Source: Flavobacteriaceae bacterium (GTDB taxonomy: Bacteria > Bacteroidota > Bacteroidia > Flavobacteriales > Flavobacteriaceae). Taken from it: a stretch of DNA of 44,133 nt. The stretch covers positions 1-44,133 of the forward strand of contig PALG01000016.1 in assembly GCA_002707025.1 (NCBI GenBank). The letters run 5' to 3'. Position 1 is the stretch's first letter. Each line of letters opens with the position of its first letter. The notes beneath the pieces are model-generated. The model was given only the letters and a program-made list of their open reading frames with translations. It had not been told where the DNA came from and ran no database searches. Below are positions 31,486 through 40,219 of this stretch, one piece after another. Made by a program: the position numbers and the translations under genes.

Positions 31486-33648
31486 ATGATTAAGATTCAT
31501 CCCAATACACTAAAGGATTTAGAGTTTCAAAAAGTCTTGGAACAGATTTCAGCGATGTGTATTACTGAATTGGGGGGAACGCATGTGAAGGAAATACTGC
31601 CTTTTCAGAAAGCTTCGGAAATCCTTCCGGAGTTACATCGGGTAAAAGAATTCACGGCTTCCTTTAACAGTGATAATCGTATTCCCAATCATGGGTTTGA
31701 CGCCATTACGAAAGAGCTTCGGTTATTTGATATTGAAAACAGTACCCTAGAGGTAACGGGGTTTCGACGGATTCTTTCCGTTTGTGAAACTACCAGGGAA
31801 TTGCTTCGGTTTTTTAAGAAATACGAAGAGTTTTATACCTACTTACAGGAATACGCGGAAACGATTCAGTATACCTCCCTTGTTGCGGAGGCCATTCACA
31901 AGATTATCGATCGTTATGGATTGGTAAAAGATGATGCCTCCCCTGCCCTTCAGCAGCTAAGAAAACAACTGCAGCATGTAAAAGGCCAGATAAACGGTTC
32001 TTTTTCAAGGGCTTTAAATACGTATGCTCAAGCCGATTATCTGGATGAGATTCGGGAATCGGTTGTAGAAAACCGAAGGGTTTTGGCGGTAAAGGCCATG
32101 CATCGACGAAAAGTGAAAGGGGCTGTCTTAGGACAGTCGAAAACCGGAAGTATTGTTTATGTAGAGCCTCAGGAAACTTTGGAGTATACCACCGAGCTCA
32201 CTAATTTGATATATGAAGAGGAAGAGGAAGTGAAGCGTATTTTAAAAGCACTTACCGAACAGCTTCGCCCCTACAAATCCCTACTGAAAAGTTATCAGGA
32301 CTACTTAATACAAGTAGATATGTGGCATGCCAAAGCGAAGTATGCAACAGTAATCAATGGGGTGCTCCCAATGCTTACAAAAGAAAAGAAGCTACATCTT
32401 ATCAAGGCGTACCATCCGCTGCTATTGGTTTCCAACAATAAAAAGAAGGCAAAGACCTTTCCGCAAACCATCGAACTCCATCCTGAAAATAGAATCATTG
32501 TAATTTCAGGGCCCAATGCCGGCGGAAAGAGTATTACTTTAAAAACGGTAGGGCTATTGCAGGTGATGCTGCAAAGTGGAATGTTGATTCCGGTAGATCC
32601 GTATAGTGAATTGTCGCTATTTGAACGGATTTTAAGTGATATCGGGGATAATCAGTCCATCGAAAATCATTTAAGCACCTACAGCTACCGATTGAAGCAA
32701 ATGAATTATTTCCTGAAAAAGTGCAATGAAAACACCTTGTTTTTAATTGATGAATTTGGAACGGGAAGTGATCCGGAATTGGGCGGTGCTTTAGCGGAAA
32801 CCTTTTTGGAAGTATTTTACGATCGCGGGGCCTTCGGGATCATCACCACCCATTACACCAATTTAAAGCTGTTGGCAAACGAGCTCCCCTTTGCGACCAA
32901 CGCCAACATGCAGTTTGATCGAAAAAGCCTGGAACCTCTGTACCATTTACAGTTAGGGGAAGCAGGAAGCTCGTTTACGTTTGAAGTGGCACAAAAAAAT
33001 GGCATCCCCTACAGCTTGATCAATAAGGCCAAGAAAAAGATTGAACGGGGCAAGGTTCGTTTTGACAAGACCATTGCCAACCTTCAGAAAGAACGCTCAC
33101 AATTGCGAAAAACGTCGCAATCCTTAAAGTCTGAAGAAGACAAAGCCCGTGAGGAAGCGAAGCAGCTGGAGGAAACCAATACGAAAATTCAGCAGAAGCT
33201 GGAAAGCTATCAAGAATTGTACGATAGCAACCAGAAATGGATTTCCCTAGGGAAGAAGTTAGATACCCTTTCTGAAAAGTATTTCCACAACAAACGAAAG
33301 CGTGAGCTTATCGATGAGCTCATGAAAATGGTGCTTCAAGAGAATGTGAAGCGGAAAAAAGTGGCTCCCAAAAAGAAAAAAGTACAAAAGGCCAAAGAGC
33401 AAAAGGTTATAAAGGAAGTGGAGCGCAAGGTTGAAGGCATTCGGAAGCGCAAGAAGAAAGAAAAGGAAGCAGCGGCCAAATTACCACCCCCCAAACCGAA
33501 AGTTTCCTTGAAAGTAGGCGACAGAGTACGAATGATCGAGGGTCGCGCGGTAGGTACCATCGATTCGATTGAAAAGAAAAAAGCCATTGTAAATTATGGA
33601 ATGTTTACCGCCGATGTAAGTTTGGAAGAATTGGAAAAAGTAGGATGA
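31486..33648 (+). CDS. MutS2-family ATPase lacking the Smr domain
   Basis: The 720-aa protein follows MutS2 through its lever/clamp (about 1-300, VENRRVLAVKAMHRRKVKGAVLG), ATPase with Walker A SGPNAGGKS (about 340) and FLIDEFGTGSDP, and a coiled-coil region (about 510-650). It ends with a basic linker and a KOW-like segment (VGDRVRMIEGRAVGTIDSI). Canonical MutS2 carries a C-terminal Smr endonuclease domain beyond this; here the frame stops, so the nuclease is missing. The family acts on stalled or collided ribosomes or suppresses recombination; this one could bind and remodel but probably not cut. It overlaps the DCC gene by 4 nt. Confidence 0.88.
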   Translation: MIKIHPNTLKDLEFQKVLEQISAMCITELGGTHVKEILPFQKASEILPELHRVKEFTASFNSDNRIPNHGFDAITKELRLFDIENSTLEVTGFRRILSVCETTRELLRFFKKYEEFYTYLQEYAETIQYTSLVAEAIHKIIDRYGLVKDDASPALQQLRKQLQHVKGQINGSFSRALNTYAQADYLDEIRESVVENRRVLAVKAMHRRKVKGAVLGQSKTGSIVYVEPQETLEYTTELTNLIYEEEEEVKRILKALTEQLRPYKSLLKSYQDYLIQVDMWHAKAKYATVINGVLPMLTKEKKLHLIKAYHPLLLVSNNKKKAKTFPQTIELHPENRIIVISGPNAGGKSITLKTVGLLQVMLQSGMLIPVDPYSELSLFERILSDIGDNQSIENHLSTYSYRLKQMNYFLKKCNENTLFLIDEFGTGSDPELGGALAETFLEVFYDRGAFGIITTHYTNLKLLANELPFATNANMQFDRKSLEPLYHLQLGEAGSSFTFEVAQKNGIPYSLINKAKKKIERGKVRFDKTIANLQKERSQLRKTSQSLKSEEDKAREEAKQLEETNTKIQQKLESYQELYDSNQKWISLGKKLDTLSEKYFHNKRKRELIDELMKMVLQENVKRKKVAPKKKKVQKAKEQKVIKEVERKVEGIRKRKKKEKEAAAKLPPPKPKVSLKVGDRVRMIEGRAVGTIDSIEKKKAIVNYGMFTADVSLEELEKVG

Positions 33649-34052
33649 CGGAAGAAGCCACACATAAAATTATTTTGTTCGACGGAGTTTGCAATCTTTG
33701 TAACAGCTCGGTCAACTTCATCATTAAAAGGGATGCTAAAGATCATTTCAAATTTGGGGCTTTACAAAGTGAGGAAGGAAAAGAACTGGTTGAAAAATAT
33801 ACGATCGACACCTCCCAAACCGATTCCATTATACTCATTGACAATGGAAAAGCCTTTGTAAAATCCTCGGCCGCCCTTCGTATCGCCAAATACCTATCGG
33901 GTGGATGGCCCCTCCTTTACGCTTTTATTATTTTACCTACGTTTCTTCGGAATTGGGTATATGACTACATTGCCAAAAACCGTTACAAATGGTATGGAAA
34001 AAAGGAAAGTTGTATGATCCCTACACCAGAACTGAAGGAGAAATTTTTATGA
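33645..34052 (+). CDS. DCC family thiol-disulfide oxidoreductase (DUF393)
   Basis: The 135-aa protein has the DUF393 signature: LFDGVCNLCNSSVNFIIKRD with the CxxC (about residues 15-18), FGALQSEEGKEL and AALRIAKYLSGGWPLLY. The fold resembles thioredoxin; members probably exchange thiols or act as membrane-associated redox proteins. It is coupled to the MutS2 gene by an ATGA overlap, and its stop abuts that of the convergent DUF1704 gene with no gap. Confidence 0.9.
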   Translation: MTEEATHKIILFDGVCNLCNSSVNFIIKRDAKDHFKFGALQSEEGKELVEKYTIDTSQTDSIILIDNGKAFVKSSAALRIAKYLSGGWPLLYAFIILPTFLRNWVYDYIAKNRYKWYGKKESCMIPTPELKEKFL

Positions 34053-35216
34053 TTATTTGAGGTTCTCTAGGATGAAATCGATGGTTTCACTCTCGTTGTT
34101 ATTCGTATCAAAGGCAAAATTGCGATGCGGATTGTCCCCAATAATTCCCTTCTCTTTCCAGGTATTGATTAAATCGGCATTTCCAATATTTACTTTTCCG
34201 GTAAGTAGCGTATTAAGGTCTTTTTGACGCTTATAATACGTATACACTTTCTTCAACCCAGTGAGGTAGGTATAGTCTTTGGTGAAGCCGCCACCACGAT
34301 GTGCCCTAAGGGAGATGTTATAAGACTCCTCACGATTCAATTTATACTGGTTATGGAGCAAATCGAACGTATCACAAAAGTTAAAACCTTTTCTTAAGCT
34401 ATCAGCAGCTAATACCCTATAAGCTAATTCTTTGAGTCGGTATAAAGTAAGGCATCCGCTCATGTATTCACTGAATACTGCCAAGCCTTCTTGCGTTTCC
34501 ACATTCTTCGGAAAACCATTGTAGAAAATTTTTAGCGGCTGATTGATCCCGTTGAAGGTAGTCACCATATGCACCCCAATTTCATGGTTTGCCAGAACTT
34601 TCAATTGATTGGCACTAAAACGGTGATTCTTCTTAAGAAACAAGGTTTGCGTATTGTTCTGCACCATGGCCGCAGCCGAAATCTTGTTGGAAATCTTGAC
34701 GTTGTATTGAAAATCGAATTTCTTGGCAAATTCTTGAAAATAGGCCAAAGCCTCGTCTACATTGAATACCGGAAACATTTCCTGATTGAACTTTTCATCC
34801 TTGAAATGCAAGATGAACTGCGCGTTTTGCACATCCTTTTCAGTAGGGGTTCCGAAGGATTTCAGTACATTGAAATAAAACTTCTCCCCTTTTCCTATCG
34901 ATTCGATACATTGTATCAATCCTGAATAATCATAAATTACTTCCCGATAAAACTTTCGGGTTTCTTCATCCTGAATGGTATCAATATCCTGTGAAAAAAG
35001 GGCCTGCTGCAGCTTATGCGCGTTGAAATCGATACGCTTGTACTTGAAATTTGGATTGACATTGTATTTGGAGGCAAAGAAGTTCCGTTTTTCCTGCTCT
35101 ATGTTTGTGGGATTGATGTAATTGAGCATTTCAATTTTCTGCACTAGTTTGTGCAATTCCCTGTCAATTTTATAGAGATTTGGATAGGTGTCAACAAGTT
35201 CTTCCGTAGAAATCAT
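34053..35216 (-). CDS. DUF1704 (QEGLA) putative zinc carboxypeptidase, MATCAP-like
   Basis: I start at ATG 35216, one base after the preceding gene's stop, giving 387 aa (MISTEELVDTYPNLYKI). The middle has HEIGVH (His211, Glu212, His216), an HExxxH zinc site, and the QEGLA segment with Glu243 as likely third ligand. This is DUF1704, annotated in bacteria as flavohemoglobin expression-modulating QEGLA motif protein. Its eukaryotic relatives (KIAA0895L, MATCAP) are tubulin tyrosine carboxypeptidases, so I infer a C-terminal exopeptidase. No signal peptide is seen, so it should be cytosolic. Bacterial substrates are unknown. Last of a three-gene operon with an ATP-grasp ligase and an amidohydrolase. 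Confidence 0.88.
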   Translation of the reverse strand: MISTEELVDTYPNLYKIDRELHKLVQKIEMLNYINPTNIEQEKRNFFASKYNVNPNFKYKRIDFNAHKLQQALFSQDIDTIQDEETRKFYREVIYDYSGLIQCIESIGKGEKFYFNVLKSFGTPTEKDVQNAQFILHFKDEKFNQEMFPVFNVDEALAYFQEFAKKFDFQYNVKISNKISAAAMVQNNTQTLFLKKNHRFSANQLKVLANHEIGVHMVTTFNGINQPLKIFYNGFPKNVETQEGLAVFSEYMSGCLTLYRLKELAYRVLAADSLRKGFNFCDTFDLLHNQYKLNREESYNISLRAHRGGGFTKDYTYLTGLKKVYTYYKRQKDLNTLLTGKVNIGNADLINTWKEKGIIGDNPHRNFAFDTNNNESETIDFILENLK

Positions 35217-35217
35217 A

Positions 35218-36048
35218 TTATTTATGGTGGGCGAGATAGAATGCTTGGGCATGTCTTGGGAGTAGCTCCCGTAATTGTTCCTCGATAGCACTTACGATTT
35301 CGGGAAAAATTACCTGATGGATCTCGTCGCAGTATATTTTTTTAAATTCTGTCGCCAAAACTAAGGTATTTGTAAAGTTTTTGGTAATAAATTTCAAAAA
35401 ATATCCGTTTCCCTGAAACGTATCATTCACCTTGGAAGTAGCTTCAATGGCATACGGCAATTGCAGCGTAGACAAAGAGTGTCTCCATGTTTCCACTTCA
35501 CTGCCAAAGCGGTTATTATCTATGTTTAGAGTCCCTAAATTAATTACAGGCACGTCCCGATCCCATCGTTTCCAGTTATAGCTATGCATATCGTACACCA
35601 CCACTACTCCATGAAGTGCTTCCAATTTTTGGATAAGTGCTGCTACTACTTTGTAAAATCCATGGTGTTTCTGAAGGCTTTTTTCATGTTGATCTTTAGG
35701 AAGCGGATGCATCCAGAGCTTTTTCCCCCACGCATCTTCATAGATGGCATTTTCCGGATCTCGGTTTAAGTCGTATTCGAATCGGCTGTCACAGCCCGCA
35801 ATGACAATAGGGTGTGATTTTACGAATTCCTTGGTGCATGGGTCTTCTTCAAACCAACGATCGTATTCGGTATGGAGGCAATTGTCCCAAAGCTCCCTTC
35901 GGAATTGGTGCCCATCATGAACCGCACCACATACATAATGCACATACTCCTCAATTTTTAAGGTAAAGGAATAGTCGTTGGAAACCGCTTCAAAAGCCTC
36001 TTCATTTTGAATCTTCTGAAGCATTTCATCAATAGAAAGTCTTTGCAT
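35218..36048 (-). CDS. N-formylglutamate amidohydrolase family protein
   Basis: The 276-aa cytosolic protein has the N-formylglutamate amidohydrolase fold with conserved positions HDGHQFR (about residue 44), SRFEYDLNR (about 87), VYDMHSYNWKR (about 154) and a late ATEFKKIY (about 235). The family uses zinc to hydrolyse amide bonds of acyl-glutamate-like substrates. No histidine degradation genes lie nearby, so its partner is likelier the product of the adjacent ATP-grasp ligase. It lies 20 bp after the ligase gene, and one base separates its stop from the DUF1704 start. Confidence 0.88.
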   Translation of the reverse strand: MQRLSIDEMLQKIQNEEAFEAVSNDYSFTLKIEEYVHYVCGAVHDGHQFRRELWDNCLHTEYDRWFEEDPCTKEFVKSHPIVIAGCDSRFEYDLNRDPENAIYEDAWGKKLWMHPLPKDQHEKSLQKHHGFYKVVAALIQKLEALHGVVVVYDMHSYNWKRWDRDVPVINLGTLNIDNNRFGSEVETWRHSLSTLQLPYAIEATSKVNDTFQGNGYFLKFITKNFTNTLVLATEFKKIYCDEIHQVIFPEIVSAIEEQLRELLPRHAQAFYLAHHK

Positions 36049-36068
36049 AAATGAAGTATTAAAATAAA

Positions 36069-37100
36069 CTAAGCCTCATCCACGTGCTTACGAAGTTTTT
36101 TGCGACGTTCAAAGGCATTCACTCGTTGCAGTACTTTATCTTCTACAAAATCGATTACCTTTTCCTGAACGCGGGTTTTGTATACTTTATTCATGTAGGT
36201 AATACCTCCAGGGGACATCACATTTACTTCAACCAACATTCCATTAATTACATCAATCCCTACAAAATAGAGTCCGTCTTTCACCAACTTCGGGCCTATT
36301 TTTCGGCAAAGCTCTTTTTCCTGTTTGGAAAGAGTGTGTTTTACCACGCTTCCCCCGGCACTTACGTTGGAACGGTGATCTTCTTCCCCAGGAACACGCC
36401 TCATGGCGCCAATGGGCCTTCCGTTTAACAGCAGAATACGTACATCCCCTTGATCGGCCCCTTCAATGTAATCCTGAAGTATCACATAATTGGAAGTGCC
36501 GTCTTTGTTATCGATATAGAAATCCAATAACGAATTGATGCTCTTCATGGCGTTCTTTTCCAATAAAATGACACCAGAACCTCCATAACCATTCAACGGC
36601 TTAAGAATCATTCTTTCTGGTCCTTCCTTAATAATTTTCTTGAGGTATTCCTTGTTTTTTGTTACATGGGTTTTAGGAATGATGTCATTGTCTTCATCCT
36701 CAAACACGGCAGTATAGAGCTTATTGTTCGCTCTTCTTATTCCGTCGAGATCGTTCATGATAAACACATCGTCTTTCACACTGTCCAGAAAATTAAGCAT
36801 GATCATATCCAACGGCGGATTGCTACGAAGAATGATGACATCGAAACCGGCCAAAGGCAACATTTCGTCATAAAATTCCGTTTTGGCATGAAATGATTTT
36901 AAGGAGCTTGAAATTTTGTCTTTTCGCTTAACACAGCGTGAAAAGGCAAATGCCACACTATCCCTTATCGTTAAATTTGCGGGTGTGGTAATGGCTAAGC
37001 CATGGCCCCTTTTTACAAATTCGTGAATCATGGCAAGTGTAGAATCATCTTCGGGCTTTTTAATCTCGTCCCAAGGATACATGATAAAGCAAACGTTCAT
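36069..37100 (-). CDS. ATP-grasp ligase, glutathione synthetase (GshB)-like
   Basis: The 343-aa protein follows the bacterial GshB layout: an N-terminal preATP-grasp part (ILRSNPPLDMIMLNFLD near 92), ILKPLNGYGGSGVILL near 165 (ATP-binding loop), and GDVRILLLNGRPIGAMRR plus NVSAGGSVVKHTL near 213-254. The metal-binding end is VEVNVMSPGGITYMN near 291. It should join a carboxylate to an amine through an acyl phosphate. No gamma-glutamylcysteine ligase is present, so glutathione is not assured as product. A -7-like TATATTTA (37127-37120, minus) lies 20 bp upstream, making this the first gene of the operon. Confidence 0.88.
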   Translation of the reverse strand: MNVCFIMYPWDEIKKPEDDSTLAMIHEFVKRGHGLAITTPANLTIRDSVAFAFSRCVKRKDKISSSLKSFHAKTEFYDEMLPLAGFDVIILRSNPPLDMIMLNFLDSVKDDVFIMNDLDGIRRANNKLYTAVFEDEDNDIIPKTHVTKNKEYLKKIIKEGPERMILKPLNGYGGSGVILLEKNAMKSINSLLDFYIDNKDGTSNYVILQDYIEGADQGDVRILLLNGRPIGAMRRVPGEEDHRSNVSAGGSVVKHTLSKQEKELCRKIGPKLVKDGLYFVGIDVINGMLVEVNVMSPGGITYMNKVYKTRVQEKVIDFVEDKVLQRVNAFERRKKLRKHVDEA

Positions 37101-37161
37101 AGGTTGGTTTTAAGAAAATTAAATATAGTAATTCCCTTTTAGTAGAAAAACATTTTAAGGC

Positions 37162-38091
37162 TTAATTGCAGGTGACAATGATGTTATCAAGATAATAGTA
37201 TTCGTCGTCCGCCCAATTTTGCAATCGCACTCTAAGAATTAAACTGGAACCTGAAATACCTGAAAAACTAACGTTTGTGGTACTGCTAAGATTATTTATT
37301 AATGTATGATTTGAATTGCCGTTCCCTGCAAAGTTGGGTATTTCCGTAAAAGTAGCACCCCCGTTGGTGGAATATTCAATATCTACGTAATCATTTTCAG
37401 TCTCCCCGCAGTGATAGTCATCGACGTGATTAATAGCGTCATATTCCAGGGGTCCAGATGCCCCAATATCCATAGATACTTGAATATTGCTATATCCTGA
37501 AATATCGATTGTTTGAGTTTCAAAAACAAACAACCCATTGGTATCTTTAAACTCCATAATTCCGCCGAAAATCTGCGCATAATCATTGGAATTAATCAAA
37601 GTTCCCGGCAATGCTTCGGTAGTACTCCCAAAGCTATCAAAACTAGTGAGCGTCCATTTTGTTACGCCCGTTGGATAGTTCCCGTTACTGCTACTCGCTC
37701 CCGTAACTCCCGTACCGGCTACATAGCTTGAAAAATCTTCAGAATATAATACCGCTCCAGTACAAGGACTATTGGCACAGTAGATACTCCTCCAGGTATG
37801 AGCTACCCCATCGTAAATCTCCCAACATTGTTTTCCGGTCATGGGATCGCTTACGTACACCATGAGTCCGTCGTCACGGTCACTCGTTGTGGATACGGGA
37901 ATCGATGCCTGTTGCGCCTCTGTTACCCTGGGCATCAAGAAACCCCCAAAGGCAATATTGGGAATTCTTTGTGCCCCGATATAAAATGTCACTGCATCAC
38001 TCACAGTCGTTTCATTGATAGCTACTTGAGCAAAAAGTGACTTTCCGAAGATGCATCCTAATATGAAAAATATCATCCTCATAGAACTCAA
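37162..38091 (-). CDS. Secreted surface protein, paralog of its upstream neighbour
   Basis: The 309-aa protein has a signal peptide (MRMIFFILGCIFGKSLFAQ; ATG 38079 may be the true start). Residues ~25-110 repeat the domain found in the upstream gene: GGFLMPRVTEAQQASIPV, DDGLMVYVSDPMTGKQCWEIYDG and a Cys. The rest (SEDFSSYVAGTGV, then WTLTSFDSF and YSTNGGATFTEI) has the beta-sandwich style of carbohydrate- or protein-binding surface domains. No T9SS C-terminal domain was found, so it is likely periplasmic or surface-bound in another way. It overlaps the upstream gene by 4 nt. Confidence 0.75.
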   Translation of the reverse strand: MSSMRMIFFILGCIFGKSLFAQVAINETTVSDAVTFYIGAQRIPNIAFGGFLMPRVTEAQQASIPVSTTSDRDDGLMVYVSDPMTGKQCWEIYDGVAHTWRSIYCANSPCTGAVLYSEDFSSYVAGTGVTGASSSNGNYPTGVTKWTLTSFDSFGSTTEALPGTLINSNDYAQIFGGIMEFKDTNGLFVFETQTIDISGYSNIQVSMDIGASGPLEYDAINHVDDYHCGETENDYVDIEYSTNGGATFTEIPNFAGNGNSNHTLINNLSSTTNVSFSGISGSSLILRVRLQNWADDEYYYLDNIIVTCN

Positions 38092-39242
38092 TTGGGGTGT
38101 AAACCTGGGGAGAAATCGGTGGGTGCGATTCTTGGGCTATTGGTATGATCGGTACAGCCTCCTATGTTAGAGTCTGCCCAAATGGTCCATTCCGCTTCAT
38201 CAAAGGTGGGGTTACCTTCAGAAATACTTGCTATTCGAAGGGCTCGTCCGTCTTCAAATTCGGCACAAGTACCCGTTTGGTCTATCCCTACCACACCATA
38301 GGCATCTATAAGATTATTTGAGGCATCCCGTAATTCAAAGTTATCATCCCCATTGGCATTCATCAAGGCATCCAACCCATCGGCCGCAAAACCATATACC
38401 GAAGTAAACACACCTCCATTTTGGGCAATAACATAAGAAGCCCCACCTGTTAAGAGAGTTGATGTTGGAAACACATAAGTAGTGGTAGGCGATGTATTGG
38501 CATTGGAATACAAAATCACACTCCAGTTACTGATGTCAATTGGGTTGGAAGAACCGTTGGTAACTTCGATAAAACGTGCATTGGCATTATTGTCGGGGTC
38601 TGCAATTTCACTAATAAAAATACCTCCGGCAGAAGGTGCATTAACAGGTCCGCTGTAAGCAGAAAGCACCGCAGCACCCGGTGAGGTGCCCGTAGTTGCT
38701 TCCGGAGTAACTTCTACAGCAATGAAGGAACCTACTTCAAGACTGGTTAAAGTATAGGTGTTGGAGGTGCCGGTTTGAATTTGTGTTTGGTTGGTACCAG
38801 CGGCATCATCGGCTCGATACCAAGTATATATGTGGGCTCCTTCCGGGTCTCCTTCAGCATCACTATACACAAAGCTACCCATTAGGGGTTCCCCTTCTAC
38901 CAAACTTCCAGAGACTTGAACATTGCTAGCTATTGGAGCCTGATTTACAGGAATACAATAGACATTTTCCCATTGCAGATTGATTCCATCCCAAATTTGA
39001 ATACAACGGATATTGCCTTCAGAAAGGAATATCATTAAGCCATCATCCAAAGCTGTAACCGGAATACTGTTACGTTGGGTGGTTGAAACTTTGGGAGCCA
39101 TCCAGCCACCAAAATGGGTTCCATCACTGGAACTAGCTATTTCCAGTACACTAGCCGGGCTTGGGGTTATGGTATTAATACCTACTTGGCTAGCCAAGGA
39201 AAAAGTAACTACAAGACAGAGCAAGGTAAAAAGACTCTTCAT
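38088..39242 (-). CDS. Secreted lamin-tail-domain protein
   Basis: The 384-aa protein has a signal peptide (MKSLFTLLCLVVTFSLA) and an N-terminal domain QVGINTITPSPASVLEI... GGWMAPKVSTTQRNSIPV, common in Bacteroidota surface proteins. A middle segment (~105-200, EGEPLMGSFVYSDAEGDPEG) resembles an Ig-like or cadherin-like repeat. The C-terminal part (~208-384) is a lamin-tail domain: GIFISEIADPDNNANARFIE, NPIDISNWSVILYSN, and LRDASNNLIDAYGVVG. The role is probably adhesion or surface structure. A TATGTTTG -7 element lies 19 bp upstream. First gene of a two-gene operon with its paralog. Confidence 0.8.
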   Translation of the reverse strand: MKSLFTLLCLVVTFSLASQVGINTITPSPASVLEIASSSDGTHFGGWMAPKVSTTQRNSIPVTALDDGLMIFLSEGNIRCIQIWDGINLQWENVYCIPVNQAPIASNVQVSGSLVEGEPLMGSFVYSDAEGDPEGAHIYTWYRADDAAGTNQTQIQTGTSNTYTLTSLEVGSFIAVEVTPEATTGTSPGAAVLSAYSGPVNAPSAGGIFISEIADPDNNANARFIEVTNGSSNPIDISNWSVILYSNANTSPTTTYVFPTSTLLTGGASYVIAQNGGVFTSVYGFAADGLDALMNANGDDNFELRDASNNLIDAYGVVGIDQTGTCAEFEDGRALRIASISEGNPTFDEAEWTIWADSNIGGCTDHTNSPRIAPTDFSPGLHPN

Positions 39243-39260
39243 ACGTTCTTTTGGTTAAAA

Positions 39261-39286
39261 CAAACATAAGGGAGTCGTGAGAACAA
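39261..39286 (-). promoter_or_regulatory. Promoter of the paired surface-protein genes
   Basis: TATGTTTG (39268-39261) matches the -7 consensus exactly; a TTG at 39286-39284 lies 15 bp upstream, slightly short of the usual spacing. Confidence 0.6.
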
Positions 39287-39371
39287 GATATTGCGAAATT
39301 GTTAGATTATCTTAAAAATTTTCCACCTCTACTCATATTTTATAAATTTACAGTTCATTAAAAATCAAGCT

Positions 39372-40187
39372 ATGGAATTAAGTGAAAAAGCAATTACTTG
39401 GGCAAAGGATGCCATTTTTGAATACGGACCCAAAATCATTGCAGCTATTTTGCTGCTTATTATTGGTCTTTGGGTGATTAAATTTTTTATTCGCAGTATG
39501 CGGAAGGCCTTATCCAAAAGGGATATGGAGATTTCCTTGCAGAAATTTTTAACCAATCTCACCAGTTGGGCTTTAAAAGCCATGTTATTTATCGCAGTGC
39601 TAAGTCAGCTGGGCATTGAATCAACCTCTTTCGTTGCCGTATTGGGAGCTGCGGGTCTGGCTATTGGATTGGCCTTACAGGGATCACTTTCTAATTTTGC
39701 AGGAGGAGTGTTGATTATGCTTTTTCGGCCTTTTAAAGTAGGAGACACCATAAATGCCCAAGGGGAAATAGGTACGGTAAAAGAGATTGAAATCTTTACG
39801 ACCAAACTACTTACCTTTCAGAATCGATTGGTGATTATTCCCAATGGTGCCTTATCCAACGGGAATATTGTAAACTATACGGCAGAGGGCTTTCAGAAAA
39901 TTGTTTTCACGATCGGGGTTTCGTATGATGCCGACATCGCACAAACCAAGGAAGTGCTTTTAAATGCCATGAAAAAACACGAGCACGTGATGGAGGAACC
40001 TGCTCCTATGGTAGAATTAGTTAACCTGAATGACAGCTCTATCGACTTTACCGTTCGGTGTGCAGTAGTCAACGAGCACTTCTGGCCTACCCAATGGGCC
40101 TTGCTTCCCACTATTAAACAAGATTTGGATGCCGCTGGTATTGAAATACCTTACCCTCACCAAGTGGAAATTCAAAAAGAATCTTAA
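39372..40187 (+). CDS. Small-conductance mechanosensitive channel, MscS family
   Basis: The 271-aa protein has three N-terminal membrane helices (about 15-110) and the MscS pore helix signature ALQGSLSNFAGGVLIMLFRPFKVGD near 100-124. The C-terminal cytoplasmic part has the beta domain IEIFTTKLLTFQNRLVIIPNG. It releases solutes on hypo-osmotic shock through the inner membrane. It is a single-gene unit ending in a strong terminator. Confidence 0.95.
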   Translation: MELSEKAITWAKDAIFEYGPKIIAAILLLIIGLWVIKFFIRSMRKALSKRDMEISLQKFLTNLTSWALKAMLFIAVLSQLGIESTSFVAVLGAAGLAIGLALQGSLSNFAGGVLIMLFRPFKVGDTINAQGEIGTVKEIEIFTTKLLTFQNRLVIIPNGALSNGNIVNYTAEGFQKIVFTIGVSYDADIAQTKEVLLNAMKKHEHVMEEPAPMVELVNLNDSSIDFTVRCAVVNEHFWPTQWALLPTIKQDLDAAGIEIPYPHQVEIQKES

Positions 40188-40191
40188 AAAC

Positions 40192-40219
40192 AAAAAAGCC
40201 GCTCACGCGGCTTTTTTTT
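40192..40219. terminator. Bidirectional terminator between mscS and the symporter gene
   Basis: AAAAAAGCCGC (40192-40202) and GCGGCTTTTTT pair around a 4-nt loop, with eight T residues to 40219. The stop codon of the minus-strand symporter gene (40220-40218) lies inside this T run, so the same hairpin ends both genes. Confidence 0.92.

Noticed and set aside
35218-36048. Histidine degradation (hut) locus
   Set aside because: Only the amidohydrolase family member is present; no hutH, hutU or hutI, and the operon partners point elsewhere.
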